Origin: Paenibacillus sp. SZ31
GTDB lineage: Bacteria; Bacillota; Bacilli; Paenibacillales; Paenibacillaceae
Assembly: GCF_012912005.1 (NCBI RefSeq)
Contig: NZ_JABBEA010000002.1
Location: 434,001 to 498,000 of the forward strand
DNA: 64,000 nucleotides
Reading direction: 5' to 3'
The notes beneath the pieces are model-generated. The model saw nothing but the letters and a program-made list of their open reading frames with translations, did not search any database and had not been told where the DNA came from. Shown piece after piece: positions 9,855 through 18,308 of this stretch. Position 1 is the stretch's first letter, and every line of letters starts with the position of its first letter. A program made the position numbers and the translations under genes.

Positions 9855-10727
9855 ATGAAAAGGACTAAAAATTTGTATTCGTATTACATGATATTTCCCG
9901 CACTGATTATCTACTCCATCTTTTTCGTTGTGCCTGCTCTCGCCGCTTTCTATTACTCATTCACGGATTGGCGATTGGATCGGCTGGAGCTGAAGTTTAT
10001 CGGGTGGGATAACTTCAAGAAAATTTTCTCGGACAAAACGCTTATACTGGCGTTGCAAAACACGGCGATATTTGCGATCGTCACTGTAGTTGGCAAAAAC
10101 GTTATCGGTCTATTGCTGGCTGTAGGACTTAACATGCGTTTAAGAACGAAGAACCTTCTGCGTGCGATTTTCTACTCCCCTTCCATTCTCAGCATACTTG
10201 TGATCAGCATTCTGTTCACTCCCATGTTGCGTACCGAAGGTACGATTAACAATTTATTGGAATCTGTTGGGTTACATTCGTTAAGCCAAGCTTGGCTGAC
10301 CAACCCATCCATTGTCATCTGGACGATTGCTATCGTCTCGATCTGGCAGAGTGCCGGGTTCCAGATGGCCATCTATCTGGCGGGCCTGCAGTCCATTTCT
10401 CAAGAATATTACGAAGCAGCCAAGATTGATGGCGCAAGTTCGTGGAGAAGTTTTTTCAAAATCACACTACCACTCTTACTGCCCGCCATTAACATTAACC
10501 TCATGCTGACATTGATCGGTGGACTCAAAGTATTCTCCGAAGTATATGTTATGACCGGTGGTGGCCCGGGTAACGCTTCCCAGGTCGTGGGTACGATCAT
10601 TCTGCGATCTTTCGGCGAAGGCAACTGGGGACTCGGTACCGCGGTCAACACCCTTCTGTTCGTGGTCGTTACCATTATTGCTATACCGCTATTGATCTTC
10701 ATGCGGCGTAAGGAGGTTACGGAATAA
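9855..10727 (+). CDS. sugar ABC transporter permease, MalF type
   Basis: 290 residues with six predicted membrane helices, the normal size for CUT1 permeases. The N-terminal helix is LYSYYMIFPALIIYSIFFVVPAL. The EAA loop that contacts the ATPase is at YEAAKIDGASSWRSFFKITLPLL, followed by the usual proline-rich helix and GGPGNAS. The gene follows the binding-protein gene after 70 bp containing a hairpin, and ends one base before the next permease, so the two are probably translationally coupled. Confidence 0.94.
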   Translation: MKRTKNLYSYYMIFPALIIYSIFFVVPALAAFYYSFTDWRLDRLELKFIGWDNFKKIFSDKTLILALQNTAIFAIVTVVGKNVIGLLLAVGLNMRLRTKNLLRAIFYSPSILSILVISILFTPMLRTEGTINNLLESVGLHSLSQAWLTNPSIVIWTIAIVSIWQSAGFQMAIYLAGLQSISQEYYEAAKIDGASSWRSFFKITLPLLLPAININLMLTLIGGLKVFSEVYVMTGGGPGNASQVVGTIILRSFGEGNWGLGTAVNTLLFVVVTIIAIPLLIFMRRKEVTE

Positions 10728-10728
10728 C

Positions 10729-11559
10729 ATGGGCTATACACGCAAACTCGCCATCCGCAACTATATCGTGGAAGGTTTCCTGATTCTGGCCTCCCTTATC
10801 GTTCTGTTGCCGCTTGTCATTCTGATCTTTGGTTCATTCAAAACTAGCGCCGAAGTGCTCAGCTTCTCCCTGAGTTTCCCTGAAACATGGCAGTTCTCGA
10901 ACTATGTTCGTGTCTTCCAGGAAGGTGGACTGTCGCGAGCGTTCTTCAACAGCATTTTGATTACTGGCGTATCGTCCATCATTAATATCGTTGCCTCTTC
11001 GGCAGCAGCATTCATTCTGGCACGTCGGGAAACCAAACTATCCGGCACAATCTACATGTATTTCTTCATGGGGCTGATTGCGCCAATGTCGATTATTACG
11101 ACCATACGGGTCGTACAGGGTTTAGGATTCTACGGCAGCATCACAAGTGTCATCCTGATCTACGCCGCGCTGAATACGGCCTTCAGTGTATTCTTGTATA
11201 GTGGGTTCATCAAAACCATTCCACGAGCGCTGGACGAAGTAGCATTTCTGGAAGGTGCAAGTGTGTTCGGGGTGTTTTTCCGCATCGTCACACCCCTCAT
11301 CCTGCCCGTTAACGCAACGGTAGCGATCATGGTGTTCATGTCCGTCTGGAATGACATCACGATTCCGGTGTACTTCCTGACCGACAGTTCCACCTGGACG
11401 ATGCCACTATCGATCTACAATTTTTACGGCAAATATAGCCGGGACTGGAACCTGATCTTCGCCAATCTCGTGCTCACTTCGCTGCCTGTATTTATCCTGT
11501 ATCTGTTCGGGCAAAAATATATCGTCAGCGGCCTCACTGCCGGTGCAGTTAAAGGATAA
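10729..11559 (+). CDS. sugar ABC transporter permease, MalG type
   Basis: 276 residues, six helices. The N-terminal part shows the MalG-family pattern LLPLVILIFGSFKT and FSNYVRVFQEGGL. The ATPase-contact loop is DEVAFLEGASVFGVFFRIVTPLILP, in which the usual EAA starts as EVA. The C-terminus has KYIVSGLTAGAVKG, typical of the family. It pairs with the preceding permease to form the membrane channel. It is the last gene of the operon before a strong terminator. Confidence 0.94.
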   Translation: MGYTRKLAIRNYIVEGFLILASLIVLLPLVILIFGSFKTSAEVLSFSLSFPETWQFSNYVRVFQEGGLSRAFFNSILITGVSSIINIVASSAAAFILARRETKLSGTIYMYFFMGLIAPMSIITTIRVVQGLGFYGSITSVILIYAALNTAFSVFLYSGFIKTIPRALDEVAFLEGASVFGVFFRIVTPLILPVNATVAIMVFMSVWNDITIPVYFLTDSSTWTMPLSIYNFYGKYSRDWNLIFANLVLTSLPVFILYLFGQKYIVSGLTAGAVKG

Positions 11560-11644
11560 ACCTTATATTATCGCGTAACTCTGATGCGTTTAGAGGAATC
11601 CGAGGGAATTCTTAAGCATTTTAAAAATGCTTCAAGATAGACTT

Positions 11645-11678
11645 AAAGACCCACCTTAGTCGGTGGGTCTTTTTCATT
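11645..11678 (+). terminator. terminator of the ABC transporter operon
   Basis: AAAGACCCACC and GGTGGGTCTTT form an 11-bp perfect stem with a six-base loop, followed by TTTC. A weaker AT-rich hairpin (AAGCATTTT/AAAATGCTT) precedes it at 11614-11632. The arms are flanked by A/T on both sides, so it may also end helD from the other direction. Confidence 0.85.
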
Positions 11679-11735
11679 GTCTTTTCTTTCTCTGTTCTAC
11701 AATAAAATTTTACAACAACGTCTAACGCTTCACGA

Positions 11736-14156
11736 TTACTCGTGTTCATATGTGTCATACAGATTCGCAGATAACGCCTGCACAAACGGTGACCATTCGC
11801 TAGTTGTATATAGATGAAGTCGGTGCATGGCCCGTGTGCAGGCTGTGTACAAAAGCTTGCGATCATATTCCTGGCTGTAAGCTTCTGGTGAAGCATCGTA
11901 GACCAGGACAGCATCGAACTCGACGCCTTTGGCGAGATACACAGGAATAACCATGATTCCTTTTTCAAAAATCTGTGTGTCCTTTGTTATGAGCTGTAAC
12001 CCTTCGCCGCCTTGACTTCGTAACCTTTCATAGGCGTCATGGCTTTCAGCCGCGGTCTTCGTAATCACAGCGATAGAATTGAACCCCTCAGCCTTGAGCG
12101 AGGCGATGTCTGCGAGAATCTGCGCACCACGCAGCTTATCGTCTTTCAATTTTGTTAAAAGAGGCTTCTGATCTCCCCTTTCAAACGGTCTAATCTCTTC
12201 TCCCCCTGGTAGCATGCATTTCGTGAATTCAACAATTTCTCTGGTTGAACGATAACTGCGTACCAGGCGTATCAATGTAGTTTCGGCTTCTCCGTAAAGG
12301 TGAACCAGTGGCGAGTTGGATGCTGCCAAATCCGTAGCCTGCATAAAGATCGCTTGCCCGAAATCCCCCAGCACCGTCATGCGGGCACGAGGAAACAGTT
12401 TCTTGAGATATTCATACTGAAACGCCGAATAATCCTGGCCTTCATCCACGAAGACATAACGAATCTCCGTGTTCGTCCGGACGCCTTCGATCATCTCTTT
12501 TACATATAAATAAGGAGTAGCGTCCTCATGGAACAGCTTGTTCTGGAGAATCATTGCCTTGGTCTGTTTACAAATCTCAGGCCAGTGCTGCGGCGGGATT
12601 GACCCATTCGTTTGTTCCCGATAAGCGGCTTCATCTACAAATAGTTGTTCATATATGCCTTTCACATCCACAAACTGGAATTTGCGCACACTCTTTCTTA
12701 ACGGTTTAAACATACCTTTGACCAGTTTCTGACGAAGAAGTTCCTCTTCCCGCTCTGCAAAGTCAAAGGCACCCTCATCTTGCCCCGCCCTGTTATTCCC
12801 GTTCTCACGAGCTGCATATTTTTCCGCCACATCGAATACAGCCTTTTCCTTGTGCAACATGCCGAAAGCTTCCACATACTCATCTGTGTCCAGATAATTC
12901 AACTCCTCCTGAACCCAGTCTGCTTCCCGCTCCAGACGTTCCAGCGTCACGAGTTCTCTCAGCAACCATTCCTGCAAAAGAAGAATACGGTTGGACAAGG
13001 TAAGATTTTGATCCAAACTGTAAAACTGGGTCTTGATTCGGTCTGCAGTGATGAATTCACGTCCCCGAAATTGAATGCCGTTGAACCGCATGCCCTCTCG
13101 CCCTAGCCACGTGCCGTAGCTTTGGAGCACCTGCAGGAACGTCTCGGAAGCTTTGTACTTGATCGCCTCCAGACGAGCCTCATAAGCTTGATCTTCTTGG
13201 GCTGTCAGCACATATTCAATCTGATCAAAGGTATCCTCTGGTCGTAAAGAGGAATCCAACCAATAGTTCAGATATTCCTGAAAAGTCGTCTGCTGCATGT
13301 TCTCTTCACCAAGTTCCGGGAGTACGGTCGAGATGTAACTGGTAAACATCGGATTCGGCGAGAAAAGCACAATCTGATCTGCTTTAACGGTTTGGCGGTG
13401 TTTGTACAGTAAGTAGGCGACTCGCTGTAACGCAGCCGATGTCTTGCCACTGCCAGCTGCCCCCTGAACAATAAGCATTCGGCTTCGGTCATCACGGATA
13501 ATGGCGTTTTGTTCCTTCTGGATGGTTGCTACAATGCTCTTCATTTGTGAGTCTGCACCCTTGGCGAGCACTTGCTGCAACAATTCGTCACCAATCGTTT
13601 CATTTGCATCAAACATGCTAAGAAGCTGCCCATGTTGAATCTGGAATTGACGCTTGAGCTCCATCTTGCCCTCGATTCTTCCTGAAGGTGTGTCATATCC
13701 TGCTGGTCCGGTAGAGTGATCATAGTATAGACTCGCAATTGGCGTTCTCCAGTCATAGATTAGAAAGTTCAATCCATCCTCATCCATGAAAGATGATACG
13801 CCAATGTAGATCTGTTCAGTAAATGTCATGCCTTTTTCCTTATAGTCGAAACGACCAAAATACGGCGTTTGAAGCAGTCTCTTTGTATTTTTCCATTGTT
13901 GTGTTAACAGCTTGTGCCCGCGCTCCCTCTCGGCCAACACTCTGGATTGCTGATTAATGGTATAGAATGCATCTTCAAAATCCGTGTACGAACCCGTGTT
14001 AATCGTCACTTCTTCCCAGAACCGTTTACGAATTTCGGCGGCCTGTTCATGCAGTCCGGCAACCTTTGGCTCCAGCTCTTCGAGTCGTGCCTGAAGTTTG
14101 TTCCTCACCTGCACCAGTCTTTCCTCTTCCAACTTCCATTCGTTTGTTTTATCCAT
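11736..14156 (-). CDS. helD: HelD-type RNA polymerase recycling ATPase
   Basis: 806 residues from the ATG at 14156, which has AAGGGAGTGG upstream; the eight codons above lack a ribosome site. The N-terminal ~90 residues form a charged coiled coil (LEEERLVQVRNKLQARLEEL), as in Bacillus HelD where it enters the RNA polymerase secondary channel. Walker A is GAAGSGKTSAAL at about 232-243. Further superfamily 1 motifs are FVDEGQDYSAFQ (Walker B/motif II), LGDFGQAIF (III) and LVRSYRSTREI (IV). The C-terminal part carries YLAKGVEFDAVLVYD and LLYTACTRAMHRL. Known role: releases stalled or DNA-bound RNA polymerase using ATP; some relatives give rifamycin tolerance. It is a monocistronic gene. Confidence 0.92.
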   Translation of the reverse strand: MDKTNEWKLEEERLVQVRNKLQARLEELEPKVAGLHEQAAEIRKRFWEEVTINTGSYTDFEDAFYTINQQSRVLAERERGHKLLTQQWKNTKRLLQTPYFGRFDYKEKGMTFTEQIYIGVSSFMDEDGLNFLIYDWRTPIASLYYDHSTGPAGYDTPSGRIEGKMELKRQFQIQHGQLLSMFDANETIGDELLQQVLAKGADSQMKSIVATIQKEQNAIIRDDRSRMLIVQGAAGSGKTSAALQRVAYLLYKHRQTVKADQIVLFSPNPMFTSYISTVLPELGEENMQQTTFQEYLNYWLDSSLRPEDTFDQIEYVLTAQEDQAYEARLEAIKYKASETFLQVLQSYGTWLGREGMRFNGIQFRGREFITADRIKTQFYSLDQNLTLSNRILLLQEWLLRELVTLERLEREADWVQEELNYLDTDEYVEAFGMLHKEKAVFDVAEKYAARENGNNRAGQDEGAFDFAEREEELLRQKLVKGMFKPLRKSVRKFQFVDVKGIYEQLFVDEAAYREQTNGSIPPQHWPEICKQTKAMILQNKLFHEDATPYLYVKEMIEGVRTNTEIRYVFVDEGQDYSAFQYEYLKKLFPRARMTVLGDFGQAIFMQATDLAASNSPLVHLYGEAETTLIRLVRSYRSTREIVEFTKCMLPGGEEIRPFERGDQKPLLTKLKDDKLRGAQILADIASLKAEGFNSIAVITKTAAESHDAYERLRSQGGEGLQLITKDTQIFEKGIMVIPVYLAKGVEFDAVLVYDASPEAYSQEYDRKLLYTACTRAMHRLHLYTTSEWSPFVQALSANLYDTYEHE

Positions 14157-14203
14157 GAATAAGTCCACTCCCTTTTCCATTTATTAGGACCAAAAAAAGA
14201 GCA

Positions 14204-14232
14204 TTGACAAATCGGAATGTCGGATGTAAAAT
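14204..14232 (+). promoter_or_regulatory. sigma-A-like promoter pointing away from helD
   Basis: TTGACA, a 17-base spacer and TAAAAT give a near-consensus plus-strand promoter 48 bp upstream of the helD start. The same -35 box read on the other strand gives TTGTCA, with a weak TAATAA 18 bases away towards helD, so the two transcription units may share this element. Confidence 0.6.
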
Positions 14233-14248
14233 TAAATTAGGAGAAATA

Positions 14249-14293
14249 ATGATTCACCCTTTATATTTAATCGAAACGTCAATTGCGCTATAG
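14249..14293 (+). CDS. possible 14-codon ORF (leader or small peptide)
   Basis: ATG follows AGGAG by five bases and lies 17 bases after the -10 box of a good promoter. The frame encodes MIHPLYLIETSIAL and stops at TAG. A rho-independent terminator follows 78 bases later. The peptide matches nothing I recognise. Translation signals are good but the length is too short for composition to help, so the unit may equally be a small RNA with a chance ORF. Confidence 0.35.
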   Translation: MIHPLYLIETSIAL

Positions 14294-14370
14294 ATTATAT
14301 CATGGCTTTTTTTCACGTTCAATGCTTTTTTTCTTCTCTGTCTGAATTGGACAATAATTTATATATAATT

Positions 14371-14409
14371 AAGATGTCCCTTGAGCTACACTTGGGGCAT
14401 CTTTTTTTA
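14371..14409 (+). terminator. terminator of the short transcript divergent from helD
   Basis: AAGATGTCCC pairs with GGGGCATCTT (one wobble) around a 13-base loop and is followed by a run of seven T. It lies between the plus-strand promoter at 14204 and the HxlR gene at 14527, so transcripts from that promoter should end here at about 170 nucleotides unless read through. Confidence 0.75.
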
Positions 14410-14526
14410 TGCCCTAGGCATGGTTCATACCCTGAATGCGCTGTAAGCTATACACCCCTTTATTAATTCGATAAAATAAACGAAACATGAAACATGAGTT
14501 GATGCTTTTGGGAGGGATACATAAAC

Positions 14527-14844
14527 ATGAATATAGAACCTGTGGAGGACCGGTGTCCTGTTGAGTTTGCAGTCAATATGATTGGTGGGAAATGGAAGTT
14601 ATTAATTATAAACCGACTCATCCGCCATTCAACAATTCGATTCAATGAATTGCAGAAAATGCTTGACCCCATTACGCATCGCACGTTAACCAGGCAATTA
14701 CGAGAACTTGAAGAAGCTGGTTTGATAAACCGTGTTACCCACCCTGTAGTTCCGCCTAAAGTCGAATATTCCCTTACAGAAAAAGGACAAAGCCTGACTT
14801 CGATCTTGTTTCAGCTAGGTGATTGGGGATCGAAACATATGTAA
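14527..14844 (+). CDS. HxlR family winged-helix regulator
   Basis: 105 residues, full length for the family. It starts with CPVEFAVNMIGGKWKLLIINRL, the HxlR hallmark: a cysteine close to the N-terminus followed by GGKW. Then IRFNELQKMLDPITHRTLTRQLRELEEAGLI (winged helix) and VPPKVEYSLTEKGQSL (wing). Relatives such as YodB, CatR and QorR sense quinones or other electrophiles through the N-terminal cysteine. It probably controls the NmrA-like reductase immediately downstream, an arrangement like E. coli ytfH/ytfG. The ATG follows GGGAGGG. Confidence 0.92.
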   Translation: MNIEPVEDRCPVEFAVNMIGGKWKLLIINRLIRHSTIRFNELQKMLDPITHRTLTRQLRELEEAGLINRVTHPVVPPKVEYSLTEKGQSLTSILFQLGDWGSKHM

Positions 14845-14857
14845 AACGCCTTCCCAT

Positions 14858-14902
14858 AGTATCTCAAGGGATACTTTATATCATTAATGTGCGTACTTAC
14901 GC
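14858..14902. promoter_or_regulatory. inverted repeats before the NmrA-like gene
   Basis: Two small palindromes lie between the HxlR gene and its neighbour: AGTATC-N6-GATACT (14858-14875) and GCGTA-CT-TACGC (14891-14902). HxlR proteins bind short palindromes with GTA/TAC half-sites, so either may be its operator. No functional evidence beyond symmetry and position. Confidence 0.35.
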
Positions 14903-14990
14903 TCCTATTCTTAATCCGTTATGCTGAGGTCAATGCTGAGTGTTAACTCATCCATTCCAATCACATATTGAAAGGAAGTTATTGACCACT

Positions 14991-15869
14991 ATGACACAGA
15001 ATGATCGGTTTTTAGTATATGGAGCATCGGGCTCCCAAGGCGGCGCTGTCGCTCAATTACTCGTTCAAAACGGTTGTGAGGTTCGCACGATTACTCGAAA
15101 TGAGGCAACAGCCAAAACACTAAAGGAACAAAACATTGAAGCTTTCATCGGGGATCTATCAGATGTGGAACAGCTCCATACGGCGCATGAAGGTGTAAGT
15201 AAAGTATTCCTAAACCTGCCTGTGGAGTTCAATTCGGATAAGATCAGACAATATACCAAAAATGCAATTGATGCTGCTATACAGGCAAACGTTAAATTAA
15301 TTGTAGTTAACACGGGTACCTATGTTCCTGACCCTATCACCCATTCCAAAGGAATTGAATTGAAACGTGAAGTTATCCATGAATTGCAGCAAAGTGGTCT
15401 TCCATATATCATTGTGGAACCCATTGTATACTTGGAAAACTTCCTGATTCCCGGAATACTGAACAATGGCGTTTTGGCCTACCCGGTACCAGCAGACAAG
15501 CCGATCTCCTGGATTAGCTTAAACGATGCAGCTCAATTCCACTATTATGCCTTGACTCATTCGGAATTGGCAGGAAGCATTATCCCAGCACCCGGATTAG
15601 AAGCTCTGACAGGTGCACAATTAGCGGAACAATTCAGTGCTGTATTAGGTGAAAAAATCAGCTTCATGTCTCTACCTTTTGATCATTTTGAAGCAGCGAT
15701 TCAGCCTTTGTTGGGAAGTGAGACAGCAGCAGGTCTTAAAGGATTGTACCAATGGATTGATGGGCATACCGATCTTCTTCCACGGTATGAAGAGTTGGAT
15801 GATAACATCAAAGCCAATCTTAAATTAACCAAAATAAGCGATTGGATTCATCAAACAATGATTAAATAA
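14991..15869 (+). CDS. NmrA-family NAD(P)-binding quinone reductase-like protein
   Basis: 292 residues. The Rossmann motif GASGSQGGAVAQLL is at residues ~10-23, followed by RTITRNEATAKTL for the NADP adenine phosphate side, and EAFIGDLSDVEQL. It fits atypical SDRs of the NmrA/QorB type: no YxxxK catalytic pair and a hydrophobic C-terminal substrate domain. It probably reduces quinones or acts as a redox sensor. I chose the ATG at 14991 after AAAGGAAG; a GTG 17 codons upstream is open but has no ribosome site. Pairing with the HxlR regulator upstream suggests electrophile-induced expression. Confidence 0.86.
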   Translation: MTQNDRFLVYGASGSQGGAVAQLLVQNGCEVRTITRNEATAKTLKEQNIEAFIGDLSDVEQLHTAHEGVSKVFLNLPVEFNSDKIRQYTKNAIDAAIQANVKLIVVNTGTYVPDPITHSKGIELKREVIHELQQSGLPYIIVEPIVYLENFLIPGILNNGVLAYPVPADKPISWISLNDAAQFHYYALTHSELAGSIIPAPGLEALTGAQLAEQFSAVLGEKISFMSLPFDHFEAAIQPLLGSETAAGLKGLYQWIDGHTDLLPRYEELDDNIKANLKLTKISDWIHQTMIK

Positions 15870-15878
15870 TATTTTATG

Positions 15879-15928
15879 AACAAGCCATTTGAATCTCCAT
15901 TGGAGAAACGAGTGGCTTGTTCCTTTTT
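15879..15928 (+). terminator. terminator after the NmrA-like gene
   Basis: GAACAAGCCA pairs with TGGCTTGTTC, with further pairing inside the loop (CTCCATTGGAG), and is followed by CTTTTTAT. Confidence 0.75.
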
Positions 15929-16101
15929 ATATGAGAACCTCAATGGATTCAACTGATTCAGATTCAGAGATTGTGATAGGATTAGGCAAAACTTTGATAG
16001 AAATGTGGTACAGGTTAGTTGATACGTTATGACATAATAATGTGTAAATAGGTCACCCTACAGGTGGCAATAATAAACATTAGAAAGGATTTGAAGATGA
16101 T

Positions 16102-17082
16102 ATGGAATATACAAAACTTGGTAATACAGGCTTGGACGTATCTCGATTTTGCCTGGGATGTATGGGATTTGGGGACGCCAGTAAATGGGTCCATGAATGG
16201 GTACTGAATGAAGAAGACTCTCGCCCCGTTATCAAAAAAGCGCTGGATTTAGGCATTAATTTCTTCGATACAGCTAATGTATATTCTCTGGGTACAAGTG
16301 AGGAATACCTTGGTCGGGCATTAAAGGATTATGCCAATCGTGATGAGGTTGTCATTGCAACCAAAATACACGGACGAATGCATCAAGGGCCTAACGGCTC
16401 TGGCCTTTCCAGAAAAGCCATCCTGAGTGAGATTGATAAAAGCCTGAAACGATTGGAAACGGATTATGTCGATCTGTATATCATCCATCGTTGGGACTAC
16501 AATACACCTATTGAAGAAACCATGGAAGCCTTACATGATGTGGTGAAGTCCGGTAAAGTGAGATATATTGGCGCTTCGGCCATGTTTGCATGGCAGTTCC
16601 AAAAAGCATTGCATGTAGCAGAGAAAAATGGTTGGACCAAGTTTGTCTCCATGCAAAACCACTTGAATCTCATATACCGTGAAGAGGAACGAGAAATGCT
16701 GCCTTTATGCAAGGAAGAAAAGATTGGTGTGACTCCCTACAGTCCTCTTGCTTCAGGCAGGTTAACCCGTGACTGGTCCGTATCAACACTGCGATCCGAG
16801 ACAGACCAAATTCAGAAATCCAAATACAATGCGACAAGCGATGCGGATCGACTTGTTGTTGAGCGAGTTGCATCCATCGCAGAAAAATACGGTGTCCCTC
16901 GTACACACATTGCACTTGCTTGGTTACTGCAAAAAGACACTGTAGCGTCTCCCATTATCGGTGCCACCAAATTACCACATCTGGAAGATGCGGTAGGTGC
17001 TCTTTCCGTTAAGTTGACCTCAGAAGACGTAACATTCCTTGAAGAGCCTTATGTACCTCACCCCGTAGTAGGTGCTCAATAA
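16102..17082 (+). CDS. aldo/keto reductase (YajO-like)
   Basis: 326 residues, a standard TIM-barrel aldo/keto reductase. The N-terminus MEYTKLGNTGLDVSRFCLGCMGFG matches the YajO/AKR12-like branch. The catalytic tetrad is visible: Asp and Tyr in NFFDTANVYS, Lys in VVIATKIHG and His in YVDLYIIHRWD. The NADPH-binding C-terminal segment is PIIGATKLPHLEDA. It is cytosolic and probably reduces carbonyl compounds; the physiological substrate is unknown. It is monocistronic, flanked by terminators, with AGAAAGGAT upstream. Confidence 0.92.
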   Translation: MEYTKLGNTGLDVSRFCLGCMGFGDASKWVHEWVLNEEDSRPVIKKALDLGINFFDTANVYSLGTSEEYLGRALKDYANRDEVVIATKIHGRMHQGPNGSGLSRKAILSEIDKSLKRLETDYVDLYIIHRWDYNTPIEETMEALHDVVKSGKVRYIGASAMFAWQFQKALHVAEKNGWTKFVSMQNHLNLIYREEEREMLPLCKEEKIGVTPYSPLASGRLTRDWSVSTLRSETDQIQKSKYNATSDADRLVVERVASIAEKYGVPRTHIALAWLLQKDTVASPIIGATKLPHLEDAVGALSVKLTSEDVTFLEEPYVPHPVVGAQ

Positions 17083-17101
17083 TCGCTTTTGCTTAAAATA
17101 C

Positions 17102-17148
17102 AGAAGACCTCCTCTTTCCGCATTCGGAAGTTGGGGGTCTTCTTTTTT
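17102..17148. terminator. shared terminator between convergent genes
   Basis: AGAAGACC(T)CC and GG(G)GGTCTTCT form a stem followed by TTTTTT. It follows the aldo/keto reductase and sits nine bases from the end of the convergent DUF1801 gene, so it may serve both. Confidence 0.8.
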
Positions 17149-17156
17149 ATCGCTAT

Positions 17157-17528
17157 TTATTTACGCCAGAATGTTGAACAATCTGCCTTATCCGCTATAT
17201 TGAACTCGATCATTCTCTCAAGCAACGAAAAATCAATCTCCTGTTTCCACTTCATCCGCACCAACTCTTTGGTGTGATCATAACCGGCCTGCGTGATCTC
17301 TTCCGAAAAACGAATAATTCCTGCCTTCTCGGGAGCAACAGCCAAATGTTGCTTGGATACACTAAAGCCAATAATAAAGGTCTCATGGTCGGTAAACATC
17401 GGCTGATTCCAAGCTATTTTTTGCTTTAAATTCGGGAATTTTTCAGTGACCCAGTTCAATACTTCTTCCGTTCGTGCCTGGTGCTCCGGGTTATCGATGC
17501 GTGCTATAAATTCTACAAAGGTCTCCAT
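17157..17528 (-). CDS. DUF1801 / YdhG-like protein
   Basis: 123 residues, full length for the DUF1801 (YdhG) family. Recognisable features are the helical start VEFIARIDNPEHQARTEEVL, then the PNLKQKIAWNQPMF segment and FIIGFSVSKQHLAVAP. Family members are small alpha/beta proteins; one relative has been described as an iron chaperone (Fra), but the role here is not shown by the sequence. It is a single cytosolic gene with GGGGGAAAC before the ATG. Confidence 0.85.
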   Translation of the reverse strand: METFVEFIARIDNPEHQARTEEVLNWVTEKFPNLKQKIAWNQPMFTDHETFIIGFSVSKQHLAVAPEKAGIIRFSEEITQAGYDHTKELVRMKWKQEIDFSLLERMIEFNIADKADCSTFWRK

Positions 17529-17654
17529 TAGTTTCCCCCTATAACAAGAAATCTACTACTTATTTTGTCCAATTCAATCTTATTCTATCATGAATATCAA
17601 ATTCATAAACCCTATCTGCCCAACAACTCAACGAAAAAAGGTAGGCTGAAGACC

Positions 17655-18128
17655 TTAAATATTTTCCTTTATCCAAGAACGCAACTTATCCGCATAGAAA
17701 GCGCGTTCATCTGGATCGGATTGAGAACCTTTTGACAGATAAAGTTGATCATTCACGTATCTGGGGTATACATGGAGATGATAATGCCACACGTCCTGAT
17801 TACCAGCAGGCTCATTATGTTGCCGCGTCGAAATCCCCTCACATCCATATGTACTTTTCATTGCAAATGCTGTAAGCTGAGCCGCGCGGTGAATTTCAAC
17901 AGCGTACTCCGCTGGGAGTTCAAAGATGTTCTCGAAATGTTGATTAGGGATTATAAGAACATGTCCTTTATTGTTTGGCCACCATTTGCCCGCTATAAAT
18001 GCGGTTACGTTTTCATTCTGATAGATGATATCCCTTTGTTTTCTTCCCTCATCAGGTCGCTCGATACCCCAAATCCGACAAAATGGACATTCGTACCTTT
18101 CAGGCTGATGTGAAAATGATGCCTTCAT
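17655..18128 (-). CDS. HIT family hydrolase
   Basis: 157 residues from the ATG at 18128. The AAAGGAG upstream favours this start over one eleven codons earlier. The nucleotide-hydrolase HIT motif is HYHLHV near residue 120, preceded by HNEPAGNQDVWH. A CPFC pair at the N-terminus could bind zinc with downstream histidines, as in several HIT proteins. The family hydrolyses adenylated or other nucleotide conjugates in the cytosol. It is not obviously co-transcribed with its neighbours. Confidence 0.9.
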   Translation of the reverse strand: MKASFSHQPERYECPFCRIWGIERPDEGRKQRDIIYQNENVTAFIAGKWWPNNKGHVLIIPNQHFENIFELPAEYAVEIHRAAQLTAFAMKSTYGCEGISTRQHNEPAGNQDVWHYHLHVYPRYVNDQLYLSKGSQSDPDERAFYADKLRSWIKENI

Positions 18129-18238
18129 CTTTCTTATCCCACTCCTTTCATATTTTTCCAACTAGTTATTAGACGCAAGTATCTTCTGTTCGTTGCGATA
18201 AGAAGTTGGGTCGTAGAACCTCTTCAATTACAAACAGA

Positions 18239-18270
18239 AAAGCAGCTGACCTTATCGGCAGCTGCTTTCT
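18239..18270 (-). terminator. terminator of the alcohol dehydrogenase gene
   Basis: AAAGCAGCTG pairs with CAGCTGCTTT around a short loop, with T-rich sequence on the minus-strand 3' side. It lies 39 bases after the dehydrogenase stop codon. Confidence 0.75.
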
Positions 18271-18308
18271 TTTATCTTTAATAACTATCGTTATTATATA
18301 CTTCACAA

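Noticed and set aside
14300..14345. T-rich stretches (GCTTTTTTT) as a second terminator in the short unit near helD
   Set aside because: No stable stem precedes the T-runs; the hairpin at 14371 explains termination better.
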